64,000 nucleotides of DNA, from positions 1-64,000 of the forward strand of contig CABTZF010000002.1 in the NCBI GenBank assembly GCA_902489255.1, in the 5' to 3' direction. Shown here in pieces: positions 55,238 to 64,000 of this stretch. The notes below the pieces were generated by a model. The model was not told where the DNA came from. It searched no databases and was given only the letters and a program-made list of their open reading frames with translations. Made by a program: the position numbers and the translations under genes. This DNA is from an uncultured Peptoniphilus sp. (GTDB lineage Bacteria > Bacillota > Clostridia > Tissierellales > Peptoniphilaceae). Each line of letters opens with the position of its first letter. Within the stretch, counting starts at the first letter, position 1.

Positions 55238-55264
55238 AGAGCGGGGTATCCGCTCTTTATTTTT
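55238..55264 (+). terminator. terminator between rpsO and pnp
   Basis: A 7-bp stem AGAGCGG/CCGCTCT with 5-nt loop and a TTATTTTT tail. It probably attenuates pnp. Confidence 0.8.
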
Positions 55265-55276
55265 AGAGGAGGAAAT

Positions 55277-57448
55277 ATGGAGAAAATATATACCATGGAT
55301 CTTGCCGGTAGTGAGTTAAAAGTAACTATTGGTAAAGTAGCAGAACAAGCTAATGGTGAATGCTTAGTTCAATATGGTGATACTGTTGTCCTTGTTACTG
55401 CGACTTCTTCAAAAGAACCTAGGGAAGGTATTGATTTCTTTCCTTTAAGTGTTGATTATGAAGAAAAAATGTATGCAGTAGGCAAGATTCCGGGAGGTTT
55501 TATTAAAAGAGAAGGTAGACCCAGTGAAAAAGCAACTTTGACAGCAAGGTTAATTGATAGACCCTTAAGGCCGCTTTTCCCGGAGGGATATAGAAATGAT
55601 GTACAAATCGTAGCAACAGTATTAAGTGTTGATCAAGATCATATACCTGATATCCCTGCAATGATTGGCTCATCAATAGCCTTATGCATTTCGGACATAC
55701 CTTTTGATGGTCCAACTGGTTCAGTTCAGGTAGGTTTTATTGATGGAGAATATATAATAAATCCAAATCAACAACAAAGAGATAAAACCGATATCAGCTT
55801 AATGCTCTCAGGAACAAAAACTGCAATTATGATGGTTGAAGCCGGAGCTAATATAGTTACTGAAGAGCAAATGTTAGGAGCTATTTTAACCGGACATGAA
55901 ACAATTAAAGAGATTTGTAAATTTATTGAAGATATAACTGAAGATATAGGTAAAGAAAAATCTGAATTCACTTTATTTAAACCAGATCAAGCAATTGTAA
56001 AAAAAGTTAAAGAATTTGGAAATGATTTATTAGTTAAAGCTATAAGGCAAGAAGATAAAGTAGTTAGGGAAAAATTAACAGAAGAAGCTAAGAATAAAAT
56101 TCGTAGTGAATTTAAAGATTATTTTGAAGAAAATGAAAAAGATATTGAGGCTGCTATAGAAGAAATCGAGGTAACTGAAGTAAGAAGGGGAATAATAGAA
56201 GAAGATCGAAGACCTGATGGACGAAAACTTACCGAGATAAGGCATCTATCTTCAGAAGTCGGCCTTTTACCCAGAGCACATGGAAGCGGTCTATTCACTA
56301 GAGGTCAAACTCAAGTATTATCTGTAACTGCTCTAGGTGCTTTGTCCGAAGAACAAACAATTGATGGTCTTGGTGATGATAAACCTAAACATTATATACA
56401 TCATTATAATTTCCCGGGATTTTCAGTAGGAGATACAAAACCTTCAAGAAGTCCTGGAAGACGTGAAATTGGTCACGGAGCCTTAGCTGAAAGAGCTTTA
56501 ATTCCAGTGATTCCTTCAATAGAAGAATTCCCTTACACAATAAGAGTTGTTTCAGAAGTTCTATCTTCTAACGGGTCATCTTCTCAAGCATCAGTTTGTG
56601 GTTCAACCCTTTCCTTAATGGATGCAGGTGTTCCAATTAAGGCACCGGTAGCCGGAATAGCCATGGGACTTATTGAAGAAAATGGTGTTATAAAGATTTT
56701 AACAGATATTCAAGGGTTGGAAGATCATTTTGGTGATATGGATTTTAAGGTTGCAGGTACAAGAGATGGTATTACTGCTATACAAATGGACATCAAAGTT
56801 GAAGGAATAAAAAAAGAAATATTGGAAGTTGCTCTTGAAAGAGCGAAAGTAGCAAGACTTCAAATTTTAGATCATATTGCAACAACAATTGAAAAGCCTA
56901 GAGATCATTTGTCAAAATATGCACCTATTATTCATATTATAGTAATTGATCCGAATAAGATAGGTGATGTAATTGGTGCCGGTGGAAAAACAATAAATAA
57001 AATTATTGAACAAACAGGTGTTAAGATTGATATTGATGATGACGGAAAGGTATCTGTTCTTTCAGAAGATGCTGAAAGGGCCAAGGAAGCCATTGATATT
57101 ATAGAAGGCATAGTAAAAGAAGTTGAAGTTGATGATATATATTCCGGGAAAGTAAAAAAAATTATGAAGTTTGGTGCTTTTGTGGAGTTAAAGAAAGGAA
57201 CTGAAGGTCTGCTTCATATTTCTGAAATTGCACATGAAAGGACTAGAGAAGTAGGAGATGTACTTCATGTTGGAGATGAAGTTAAGGTTAAAGTAATAGA
57301 AATTGATGACGAAAATGGTAAAATTTCTCTTTCAAGAAAAGCCCTATTGCCAAAACCAAAAAGATTTGAAAAAAAACATGAGCACCTTAACTTTTATGAT
57401 ACAAATAAAAAAGAAAGTATCGAAAATAAAGATGAAGGTAATGAATAA
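55277..57448 (+). CDS. pnp: polyribonucleotide nucleotidyltransferase (PNPase)
   Basis: A 723-residue phosphorolytic 3'-5' exoribonuclease. It has two RNase PH domains (first: [16 protein letters not shown]; second: [18 protein letters not shown] and [12 protein letters not shown]), a helical linker between them, a KH domain ([19 protein letters not shown]) and an S1 domain ([13 protein letters not shown]). All parts are intact. AGGAGG precedes the ATG, and a terminator follows. Confidence 0.98.
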   Translation: MEKIYTMDLAGSELKVTIGKVAEQANGECLVQYGDTVVLVTATSSKEPREGIDFFPLSVDYEEKMYAVGKIPGGFIKREGRPSEKATLTARLIDRPLRPLFPEGYRNDVQIVATVLSVDQDHIPDIPAMIGSSIALCISDIPFDGPTGSVQVGFIDGEYIINPNQQQRDKTDISLMLSGTKTAIMMVEAGANIVTEEQMLGAILTGHETIKEICKFIEDITEDIGKEKSEFTLFKPDQAIVKKVKEFGNDLLVKAIRQEDKVVREKLTEEAKNKIRSEFKDYFEENEKDIEAAIEEIEVTEVRRGIIEEDRRPDGRKLTEIRHLSSEVGLLPRAHGSGLFTRGQTQVLSVTALGALSEEQTIDGLGDDKPKHYIHHYNFPGFSVGDTKPSRSPGRREIGHGALAERALIPVIPSIEEFPYTIRVVSEVLSSNGSSSQASVCGSTLSLMDAGVPIKAPVAGIAMGLIEENGVIKILTDIQGLEDHFGDMDFKVAGTRDGITAIQMDIKVEGIKKEILEVALERAKVARLQILDHIATTIEKPRDHLSKYAPIIHIIVIDPNKIGDVIGAGGKTINKIIEQTGVKIDIDDDGKVSVLSEDAERAKEAIDIIEGIVKEVEVDDIYSGKVKKIMKFGAFVELKKGTEGLLHISEIAHERTREVGDVLHVGDEVKVKVIEIDDENGKISLSRKALLPKPKRFEKKHEHLNFYDTNKKESIENKDEGNE

Positions 57449-57454
57449 AGTTAT

Positions 57455-57481
57455 AATCGCATTATTAAATGCGATTTTTTT
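57455..57481 (+). terminator. terminator after pnp
   Basis: A perfect 9-bp stem AATCGCATT/AATGCGATT with 4-nt loop and T7. Confidence 0.88.
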
Positions 57482-57492
57482 AAAGGAGTATT

Positions 57493-57924
57493 ATGAAATT
57501 AAAGATAGTGAATAAGAGTAAGCATGCGCTGCCTAAATATGAAACCAAAGGTTCCAGCGGAATGGATTTGAGAGCAAATCTAAGTGAAAAAATTGTATTA
57601 AAATCTCTTGATAGAGTGCTTGTACCTACCGGTCTATTTATTGAATTACCGGAAGGATATGAAGCTCAAATAAGGGCAAGGAGTGGGCTTGCTCTAAGAA
57701 AGGGCTTGTCATTACCCAACGGTATAGGAACAATAGATGCTGATTACAGAGGTGAACTTAAAATAATTGTTGTTAATTTAGGAAAAGAAGACATTGAAAT
57801 TAATGACGGTGATAGGATTGCTCAAATGGTAATCATGAAGGTAGAAAGAGCAGAAATAGAAAAAGTTGAAGTATTAGATAAAACAGAACGTAGTGAAGGT
57901 GGTTTTGGGCACACAGGTCTTTAA
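57493..57924 (+). CDS. dut: deoxyuridine triphosphatase (dUTPase)
   Basis: A 143-residue trimeric dUTPase that converts dUTP to dUMP. All five family motifs are visible, including [35 protein letters not shown] and the C-terminal [10 protein letters not shown] arm. AAAGGAG precedes the ATG. Confidence 0.97.
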   Translation: MKLKIVNKSKHALPKYETKGSSGMDLRANLSEKIVLKSLDRVLVPTGLFIELPEGYEAQIRARSGLALRKGLSLPNGIGTIDADYRGELKIIVVNLGKEDIEINDGDRIAQMVIMKVERAEIEKVEVLDKTERSEGGFGHTGL

Positions 57925-57941
57925 TATTCTTAAATTTGGCT

Positions 57942-57955
57942 ATTTATGATATAAT
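57942..57955 (+). promoter_or_regulatory. extended -10 promoter before ftsK
   Basis: TG at 57947-57948 one base before TATAAT (57950-57955) makes an extended -10 element; the -35 (TTCTTA, 57927-57932) is weak. Confidence 0.5.
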
Positions 57956-57972
57956 ATTAATGAGGTGTAATC

Positions 57973-60348
57973 GTGGAAAAAAAGAAAAAAATTATTAATA
58001 AAAAAAATTCTAAAAACATTAGAAGAAAGCCAAAGCAAATCGATGCTAAAGGAGAAATATTCGGTCTGTTTTTAATGGTTTTAGGAATAATTTTTTTTAT
58101 TTCCATATATAGTGACAAGATGGGAATAATTGGTAGGCTTGTGTATAAGGTTTTATCTATACTTTTTGGGTCTGCAAATTTTGTTTTTCCTTTACTACTA
58201 ATATTTTGGGGAATGCTTTATAATTTAACGGCAACAAAGTTATATACTAAACGGTATATTATTTGTTGCCTTGTTATATTTTTATTTATTTTAATTTTAT
58301 TAGATGGGTCCAAAGAGTTAGATTTAACTTTAGTTGATAGGCTTAACAAATCTGTGGAATATTTATCAATAACTAAAAGTGGCGGAATAATAGGTGCTTT
58401 ACTTGGATTCTTTTTATATAAAATGTTGGGCTCTTTAGGTACTTATATATTAGCTGCGGTTATTATTTTAATCACTTTGTATTTGATGATAAAGATAAAT
58501 ATAGATGAAATAGTTATGGCCTTTGAGGATATTAGTGAATATATTCAAGATAAAAAACGTATATTGGAAGCTAAAAAACTTAAGAATGAAGAAAAAAAGA
58601 AAGATGATTTATTAAGCGAAGAAAAACATAATAGGAAAGAAAAATTAAAAGATACATTTCTTACTAAACTCTTAAATAAGAATAATAAAAAGATAAAAGA
58701 GAAAATAAATAATAATGTACAGGCTGATATTTTTGATGAGAAGATAGTTATAAAAGAATATAATAATAGTTCTGATAATATTGAAACTGCCTACGATGAA
58801 ACAGTTGAGAAATCAGATATTGTAAACAAAGAAAATTTGAATTATGAAGAATTAACAGAAGAAGATAAAGAAGAATTTAATAATATAGATGAAAATATAG
58901 TTGAAGACATTTATAGCTTTCCTGATATTGCACTATTAAACGTCAATAAAGTTAAAAATTCAATCTCTAACCAAGAAATCATAAAGAATGGTAAAATAAT
59001 TGAGAAAACACTGGATAATTTTAATATGGACTGTAATATTACAGCAATAAATAAGGGTCCGGTAATAACATGTTATGAATTAAAACCGGCTCCTGGAATA
59101 AAACTATCAAGAATTGTTAGTTTAGCAGATAATATATCTATGGCTTTAGGAAGTTCAGATATCAGGATAGAGGCACCTATTCCGGGTAAAACTGTTGTTG
59201 GTATAGAAGTGGCAAATAAAATTAAAGATTCAGTCAGTTTAAGAGAAATACTTGAATCTGATGAGTTTAAAAATACAAAAAGTGATGTTCCACTCACCTT
59301 GGGCAAAGATGTTGAGGGAAATATAATAATTTCTTCAATAAGTGATATGCCACATCTTTTAATAGCCGGAGCAACTGGCTCAGGTAAATCCGTATGCATA
59401 AATACAATTATTATAAATATTTTATACAAGTCTTCACCCAAAGATGTAAGATTATTGTTAATTGATCCAAAGGTTGTTGAACTTAGCGTTTATAACGGTA
59501 TACCTCATTTACTTATTCCTGTTGTAACAAATCCTAAAAAGGCAGGCTATGCGTTAAATTGGGCTGTAGATGAGATGGAAAAAAGATATAAATTATTTGC
59601 TGAGGCTCAGGTTAGGGATATTAACGGATACAATAAAAAGAAAGAAAAAGAGGGGAAAGGTTCTTCAAAATTACCCATAATTGTAATAATTGTCGATGAA
59701 CTTGCAGATTTGATGATGGTATCATCAAATGAAATTGAAGATTATATTGCAAGATTAGCACAAATGGCAAGGGCGTGTGGCATGCATTTAATTTTGGCTA
59801 CACAAAGACCAAGTGTTGATGTTATTACAGGAACTATTAAAGCTAATATACCATCTAGAATTGCTTTTGCAGTATCTTCTGCAATTGATTCCAGAACAAT
59901 TTTAGACCAAAGCGGTGCAGAAAAACTTTTAGGAAAGGGAGATATGTTATTTTTTCCATCTTCTGCATCTAAACCCAAAAGAGTACAAGGGGCATTCATC
60001 AGTGATGAAGAAGTGGAAAAAGTTGTAGATTTTATAAAATTAAACAATACAAGCACCGATAAAAGTAATGAAACTTATATTGTTAATCAAATAAAAGTTA
60101 AGGAAGAAGATGATAATCTGGATTTGGATCCTCTTTTTAATGATGCAATAAATTTTGTTTTAAGCGATGAACAAGCATCAATATCTTACTTGCAGAGAAA
60201 ACTGAAAGTGGGTTATTCAAGGGCGGCAAGAATTGTTGATCAAATGGAAGATTTGGGGATTATTGGACCTCACGAAGGGTCAAAACCTAGAAAATTATTA
60301 AAGACAAAAGAAGAAATTGAAGATTTGTTAGGTGATAGAGATGAATAG
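57973..60348 (+). CDS. ftsK: DNA translocase FtsK/SpoIIIE
   Basis: A 791-residue membrane-anchored hexameric DNA pump for chromosome segregation at the septum. Four hydrophobic helices occupy about residues 27-175. A long Lys/Glu/Asn-rich linker (about 190-330) precedes the motor, with Walker A GATGSGKSV near 465 and Walker B IIVDELADLM near 572. The C-terminal gamma winged helix (about 725-785; QRKLKVGYSRAARIVDQMEDLGI) would read orientation sequences. It starts at GTG with GAGGTG upstream, and overlaps rimO by 8 bp. Single copy here, so FtsK versus SpoIIIE cannot be told apart. Confidence 0.96.
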   Translation: MEKKKKIINKKNSKNIRRKPKQIDAKGEIFGLFLMVLGIIFFISIYSDKMGIIGRLVYKVLSILFGSANFVFPLLLIFWGMLYNLTATKLYTKRYIICCLVIFLFILILLDGSKELDLTLVDRLNKSVEYLSITKSGGIIGALLGFFLYKMLGSLGTYILAAVIILITLYLMIKINIDEIVMAFEDISEYIQDKKRILEAKKLKNEEKKKDDLLSEEKHNRKEKLKDTFLTKLLNKNNKKIKEKINNNVQADIFDEKIVIKEYNNSSDNIETAYDETVEKSDIVNKENLNYEELTEEDKEEFNNIDENIVEDIYSFPDIALLNVNKVKNSISNQEIIKNGKIIEKTLDNFNMDCNITAINKGPVITCYELKPAPGIKLSRIVSLADNISMALGSSDIRIEAPIPGKTVVGIEVANKIKDSVSLREILESDEFKNTKSDVPLTLGKDVEGNIIISSISDMPHLLIAGATGSGKSVCINTIIINILYKSSPKDVRLLLIDPKVVELSVYNGIPHLLIPVVTNPKKAGYALNWAVDEMEKRYKLFAEAQVRDINGYNKKKEKEGKGSSKLPIIVIIVDELADLMMVSSNEIEDYIARLAQMARACGMHLILATQRPSVDVITGTIKANIPSRIAFAVSSAIDSRTILDQSGAEKLLGKGDMLFFPSSASKPKRVQGAFISDEEVEKVVDFIKLNNTSTDKSNETYIVNQIKVKEEDDNLDLDPLFNDAINFVLSDEQASISYLQRKLKVGYSRAARIVDQMEDLGIIGPHEGSKPRKLLKTKEEIEDLLGDRDE

Positions 60349-61654
60349 TGTTAATTTTGTTACTTTGGGATGCTCAAAAAATGAAGTTGACACATCTCTT
60401 ATGATGTCTATTCTTGACAAAGACAAATATTATACAACTAATAATCCTGGGCAAGCAGATATAATTATTGTTAATACTTGTGGATTTATTGATGCTGCAA
60501 AAGAAGAATCAATTGATGCCATATTAGAAATGGTTAAATATAAAAATGAAGGAAAATGCAAAAAAATTTTATTGTCAGGATGTTTGGCACAAAGATATCC
60601 TGAAGAATTATTAAATGAAATTCCTGAAGTTGATGGTATTTTAGGAACAGGAAATATTTTTCTAATAAATGATTTGCTTGACAAGGCACTGACCGGAAAT
60701 AAATTTATTAAAACAGATAATCTTAATTCAGAATATTTGGAGGGTATTAAAAAAGGCCTGGTTAATGTCACCGAATATGTAAAAATTTCTGAAGGTTGTA
60801 ATAATAATTGTTCATATTGTATTATACCTAAACTTCGTGGTAAAAACAGGTCAAGAAAAATCGAAGATATATATAATGAAATATCATATTTGGTAAGCAG
60901 GGGTACTAAGGAAATTATATTAATTGCGCAGAATACTACTGACTATGGAATAGATCTTTATGGGAAATATTCACTAGCAAGCCTTATTAAAAAGATATCT
61001 GCAATAAGTGATTTAAAATGGATTAGAGTCCTATATCTATATCCTGACAATTTTACCGATGAATTAATAGAAGAATTTAAAACAAATCCAAAACTGATTA
61101 AATATGTTGATATTCCATTGCAACACATCAGTGACCATGTTTTAAAGTTAATGAATAGGCATACTGATAAAAATAATATAATAAAGCTTCTAAGTGAGCT
61201 TAGGGGCATAAGTGGACTAATTATAAGAACTACCTTTATTGTTGGATTTCCTGGAGAAACAACTGAGGATTTCAACGAATTAAAATCTTTTATAAAAAAT
61301 TTCAAATTTGATAAATTAGGAGTATTTACTTATTCAAGAGAAGAATCAACGCCAGCAGATAAAATGCCCGGACAAATTGATGAAGAAAAAAAAGATGCTT
61401 TGAGAGGTCAAATAATGGAAGAACAATCTGAAATATCTGCCAGTTTGTTAAAAGAAAAGGTTGGGGAAATATTTAATGTATTAATTGAGCACAAAGAAGA
61501 TAAGAATTTATACTTAGGAAGATCTTACATGGATAGTCCCGATATTGATGGAGTGATATATGTTAATTCAAAATATAATTTGGAGATAGGTAAATTTTAT
61601 AATGTTAAAATTACTTCATCATTGGAATATGATTTAATAGGAGATACAATATGA
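60341..61654 (+). CDS. rimO: ribosomal protein S12 methylthiotransferase RimO
   Basis: A 437-residue radical SAM methylthiotransferase that modifies Asp89 of S12. The N-terminal UPF0004 domain binds the auxiliary cluster (LGCSKNE with Cys11, NTCGF, SGCLAQR), the radical SAM motif CNNNCSYC lies near residue 150, and a TRAM domain closes the protein. The S in GCSKNE favours RimO over MiaB. I chose ATG 60341 because AGGTGAT lies upstream; the GTG at 60332 overlaps that site. The stop overlaps pgsA by 4 bp (ATGA). Confidence 0.95.
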   Translation: MNSVNFVTLGCSKNEVDTSLMMSILDKDKYYTTNNPGQADIIIVNTCGFIDAAKEESIDAILEMVKYKNEGKCKKILLSGCLAQRYPEELLNEIPEVDGILGTGNIFLINDLLDKALTGNKFIKTDNLNSEYLEGIKKGLVNVTEYVKISEGCNNNCSYCIIPKLRGKNRSRKIEDIYNEISYLVSRGTKEIILIAQNTTDYGIDLYGKYSLASLIKKISAISDLKWIRVLYLYPDNFTDELIEEFKTNPKLIKYVDIPLQHISDHVLKLMNRHTDKNNIIKLLSELRGISGLIIRTTFIVGFPGETTEDFNELKSFIKNFKFDKLGVFTYSREESTPADKMPGQIDEEKKDALRGQIMEEQSEISASLLKEKVGEIFNVLIEHKEDKNLYLGRSYMDSPDIDGVIYVNSKYNLEIGKFYNVKITSSLEYDLIGDTI

Positions 61655-62184
61655 ATTTACCGAATAAATTAACTTTATTAAGAATACTCTTAGTACCCGT
61701 ATTTATAGTTTTTATGTATTTGAATTTTCACTATGCACGATTAATTGCAACCTTAATTTTTTGTGTTGCGTCATTTACTGACTTTTTAGATGGCCATTTA
61801 GCCAGAAAAAATAATTTAGTTACAAATTTTGGGAAATTTGCAGACCCATTAGCAGATAAAATATTGGTATGTGCAGCATTAATAATGCTTGCATCCTATG
61901 GAACAATACCAGCTTATGGGGTTATTATAATTGAAGCTAGGGAATTTGCCGTTTCCGGATTAAGAATACTTGCCGCTTCAGATAATATTACAATAGCTGC
62001 AAGCAAATTAGGAAAATTTAAAACGGTTTCTCAGCTAATTTCAATGATAGTGCTATTATCAAATATTGCCAAAATACAACAGTTCGGAATACTTATGTTT
62101 CATTTTTCTGTGGTTATGACAATAATTTCAGGTATAGATTATTTTATTAAAAATAAAGAAGTTTTAGACTTAAATAACATTTAG
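61651..62184 (+). CDS. pgsA: CDP-diacylglycerol-glycerol-3-phosphate 3-phosphatidyltransferase
   Basis: A 177-residue membrane enzyme with about five or six hydrophobic helices making phosphatidylglycerol phosphate. The CDP-alcohol phosphatidyltransferase signature DGHLAR followed by GKFADPLADK is complete. The start lies in an ATGA overlap with rimO. It uses the product of CdsA encoded upstream in the same run. Confidence 0.96.
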   Translation: MNLPNKLTLLRILLVPVFIVFMYLNFHYARLIATLIFCVASFTDFLDGHLARKNNLVTNFGKFADPLADKILVCAALIMLASYGTIPAYGVIIIEAREFAVSGLRILAASDNITIAASKLGKFKTVSQLISMIVLLSNIAKIQQFGILMFHFSVVMTIISGIDYFIKNKEVLDLNNI

Positions 62185-62192
62185 GGGTGTTT

Positions 62193-63419
62193 ATGAAGGC
62201 GGAAATAATTACTGTTGGAACTGAAATTCTTATAGGATCAATATTAAATACAAACTCTAAGTTTTTGTCAGAAAGATTGTTAGATTTAGGTGTTGATGTA
62301 ATAAGGCAAGTTTCAGTAAATGACGACATGAATGAAATAATTGAAGAATTAAAATTTGCAGTAGAAAAAACTGATTTTATATTTTTGTGCGGAGGTTTAG
62401 GACCAACTAACGATGATATAACAAGGGAATCTCTAGCAAAATTCTTAAATAAGGAAATTCATATTGATAATGATAGCAAAATAGATCTAGAAAACAGGTT
62501 TAGAAAATTAAATAGAGTTATGACTATAAATAATTTGAAACAAGTTTCTATTATTGATGGATGTAAGAAATTAAAAAATGAATGGGGTCTAGCATTAGGT
62601 GAAGTTAACGAATATAAAAATAAAAAGATTTTCCTGTTTCCGGGTCCACCAAAAGAGTTTGAACCTATGGTTGATAGATATTTAGCTGAGAATATTCATG
62701 AAAATCAAATCATTATTGTTAAATCACTTAATGTCATAGGTTTAGGAGAATCACTAACTGAAGATAAAATTAGAAAATTAGATTTAGAAAATAAAAATAT
62801 TTCAATTAATACTTTCGCCCATTATTCACAAACAGAAATTAAAATAATTGCTAAGGGTACGAATTATAGTAAAATTGAAACTTTATTGGATACAACTATC
62901 ACCAGATTATATGATGAGTTTAAAGATCATATATATTCTGAAAATAATGAAACTGTGGAAGAAGTGCTTGTAAACAATTTAATTAAGAAAAAATTAACAA
63001 TTTCTTTTGCAGAGTCAATAACAGGAGGGCTTTTGTCTTCAGCAATAACTGATATTTCCGGGGCTTCTAAAGTTATGTCATCTTCATATATCACTTACTC
63101 TAACAAATCAAAGCATGATAATTTAGGAGTGAAAGAAGAAACATTAAAAAAATATGGAGCCATTAGCAAAGAAACAGCTCTTGAAATGGCTAGAGGTTTA
63201 AAAATTAAAACAAATTCAGATATTTGTGTAGCAACAACGGGAGAAGCTGGACCGAATTCATCAGAAACTGATGTGGGAAGTGTTTTTACTTGCATTTATT
63301 TTTCTGAAGATAATTATAAATTGGACCATTTCTATTTTCCAGGGAATAGAGCAAGAGTTAGAAATAGAACAGTAAGTCAAGTTTTATCAAATTTATTATA
63401 TTTAATAAACAAAGAATAG
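62193..63419 (+). CDS. cinA: CinA family protein (competence/damage-inducible, nicotinamide nucleotide amidase)
   Basis: A 408-residue protein with two parts. An N-terminal MoCF-like domain (about 1-170; IITVGTEILIGS, GGLGPTNDDITRE and FPGPPKE) is linked to a C-terminal PncC-type amidase domain (about 255-405; FAESITGGLLSSAITDISG). The family recycles NMN and repairs pyridine nucleotide damage. The start is ATG 62193 after GGGGTG; the GTG at 62187 is part of that site. Located directly before recA, as usual in Firmicutes. Confidence 0.95.
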   Translation: MKAEIITVGTEILIGSILNTNSKFLSERLLDLGVDVIRQVSVNDDMNEIIEELKFAVEKTDFIFLCGGLGPTNDDITRESLAKFLNKEIHIDNDSKIDLENRFRKLNRVMTINNLKQVSIIDGCKKLKNEWGLALGEVNEYKNKKIFLFPGPPKEFEPMVDRYLAENIHENQIIIVKSLNVIGLGESLTEDKIRKLDLENKNISINTFAHYSQTEIKIIAKGTNYSKIETLLDTTITRLYDEFKDHIYSENNETVEEVLVNNLIKKKLTISFAESITGGLLSSAITDISGASKVMSSSYITYSNKSKHDNLGVKEETLKKYGAISKETALEMARGLKIKTNSDICVATTGEAGPNSSETDVGSVFTCIYFSEDNYKLDHFYFPGNRARVRNRTVSQVLSNLLYLINKE

Positions 63420-63428
63420 GAGTTAATC

Positions 63429-64000
63429 ATGAAAGATAATTTAGAAAAAAAAGAAGCGCTGGATAAAGTTTTAGCTGCTATAGAAAAACAATACGGAGAA
63501 GGGTCTGTTATGAAATTAGGACAAGATTCTAAACTTGATATCGATTCAATACCAACGGGTTCACTAGCTCTTGATGTAGCCTTAGGTATTGGCGGTATTC
63601 CTAAAGGAAGGATAATAGAAATCTATGGACCAGAATCTTCAGGGAAAACTACAATAGCTTTACACATGCTTGCAGAATCTCAAAAACTTGGAGGAAACGC
63701 TGCCTTTATAGATGCTGAACACGCATTAGATCCAGCTTATGCAAAACGACTTGGAGTAGATGTTGAAAATTTAATTATTTCGCAACCGGATACCGGGGAA
63801 CAAGCATTGGAAATTACTGAAGCACTTGTGCGTTCCAATGCAGTTGATGTCATAGTTATTGATTCAGTAGCCGCCTTGGTACCTAAAACTGAAATTGATG
63901 GTGAAATGGGTCAAACTACAATAGGATTACAAGCAAGACTTATGTCACAGGCATTAAGAAAATTAACAGGTGCAATTAACAAGTCAAAAGCTGCCGTTAT
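63429..64000 (+). CDS. recA: recombinase RecA (N-terminal part, runs off the window)
   Basis: The first 190 codons of recA; the gene continues past the window edge. The N-terminal helix ([21 protein letters not shown]), Walker [10 protein letters not shown] (about residue 66-74), [10 protein letters not shown] and the Walker B-like [10 protein letters not shown] are present. RecA forms filaments on single-strand DNA for recombination and SOS induction. AGGAG overlaps the cinA stop and precedes the ATG by 6 nt. No LexA box is visible immediately upstream, consistent with expression from an operon. Confidence 0.97.
   Translation, partial: MKDNLEKKEALDKVLAAIEKQYGEGSVMKLGQDSKLDIDSIPTGSLALDVALGIGGIPKGRIIEIYGPESSGKTTIALHMLAESQKLGGNAAFIDAEHALDPAYAKRLGVDVENLIISQPDTGEQALEITEALVRSNAVDVIVIDSVAALVPKTEIDGEMGQTTIGLQARLMSQALRKLTGAINKSKAAV

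Noticed and set aside
57973..60348. Calling the translocase SpoIIIE as proof of sporulation
   Set aside because: FtsK and SpoIIIE cannot be separated on this sequence, and no sporulation gene is present in the window.
1..64000. CRISPR arrays, prophage or defence islands
   Set aside because: No regularly spaced direct repeats, cas genes, phage structural genes or recognised defence proteins were seen on either strand.

Overview
This window comes from a low-GC (about 30% by eye), anaerobic Firmicutes genome, most like the anaerobic Gram-positive cocci of the Tissierellia/Peptoniphilaceae (Peptoniphilus, Anaerococcus, Finegoldia, Parvimonas). The reasons are strong AGGAGG/AGGTG ribosome-binding sites, frequent TTG starts, T-box and S-box leaders, a PolC-type polymerase, [FeFe]-hydrogenase maturation genes and a classic Firmicutes rpsB-to-recA housekeeping run. 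The genus is inferred; no rRNA gene is present to fix it.

Layout. 1-4.9 kb: a minus-strand lipoprotein, then a compact hydrogenase-maturation operon (TM1266-type regulator, hydE, hydG, hydF). 5-8.5 kb: minus-strand serS under a T-box, an N-terminally shortened serine acetyltransferase fused to its 3' end, and a MATE exporter. 8.6-18 kb: accessory and transport genes (an ABC-F ATPase with a degenerate second half, a serine hydrolase, an iron alcohol dehydrogenase, alpha/beta hydrolases, tRNA-Pro and a polar amino-acid ABC importer). 18-23.4 kb: metG-tatD-rnmV-rsmA-arsR-grx and a small XRE regulator. 23.6-29.3 kb: exported or cell-wall proteins (NodB deacetylase, C39-like peptidase, YcdB/YcdC protein, stalk-domain protein) and a DUF1858 redox protein. 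29.4-31.4 kb: SAM-I riboswitch, metK and a CPBP membrane protein. 32-35.6 kb: a J-domain co-chaperone and clpB behind a predicted CtsR operator. 35.6-36.3 kb: an IS200-type insertion sequence. 36.4-64 kb: an almost unbroken housekeeping superoperon: rpsB, tsf, pyrH, frr, uppS, cdsA, rseP, ispG, polC, rimP, nusA, rnpM, infB, rbfA, nrnA, truB, ribF, rpsO, pnp, dut, ftsK, rimO, pgsA, cinA and the start of recA.

The superoperon joins ribosome assembly and translation initiation to isoprenoid and phospholipid precursor synthesis, DNA replication, RNA decay and chromosome segregation. It is punctuated by promoters and intrinsic terminators that probably set the dosage of individual segments. I see no CRISPR array, prophage or clear new multi-gene defence system. 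The most notable points are an ABC-F protein whose second ATPase half has lost Walker A, the catalytic Glu and the H-loop His; a PolC whose PHP metal ligands are replaced; a CtsR operator at dnaJ/clpB; a perfect 20-bp palindrome in the ABC-F promoter; a truncated cysE joined to serS; HydF with Gln in place of the usual cluster-proximal His; and a promoter-terminator leader before rimP-nusA-infB.
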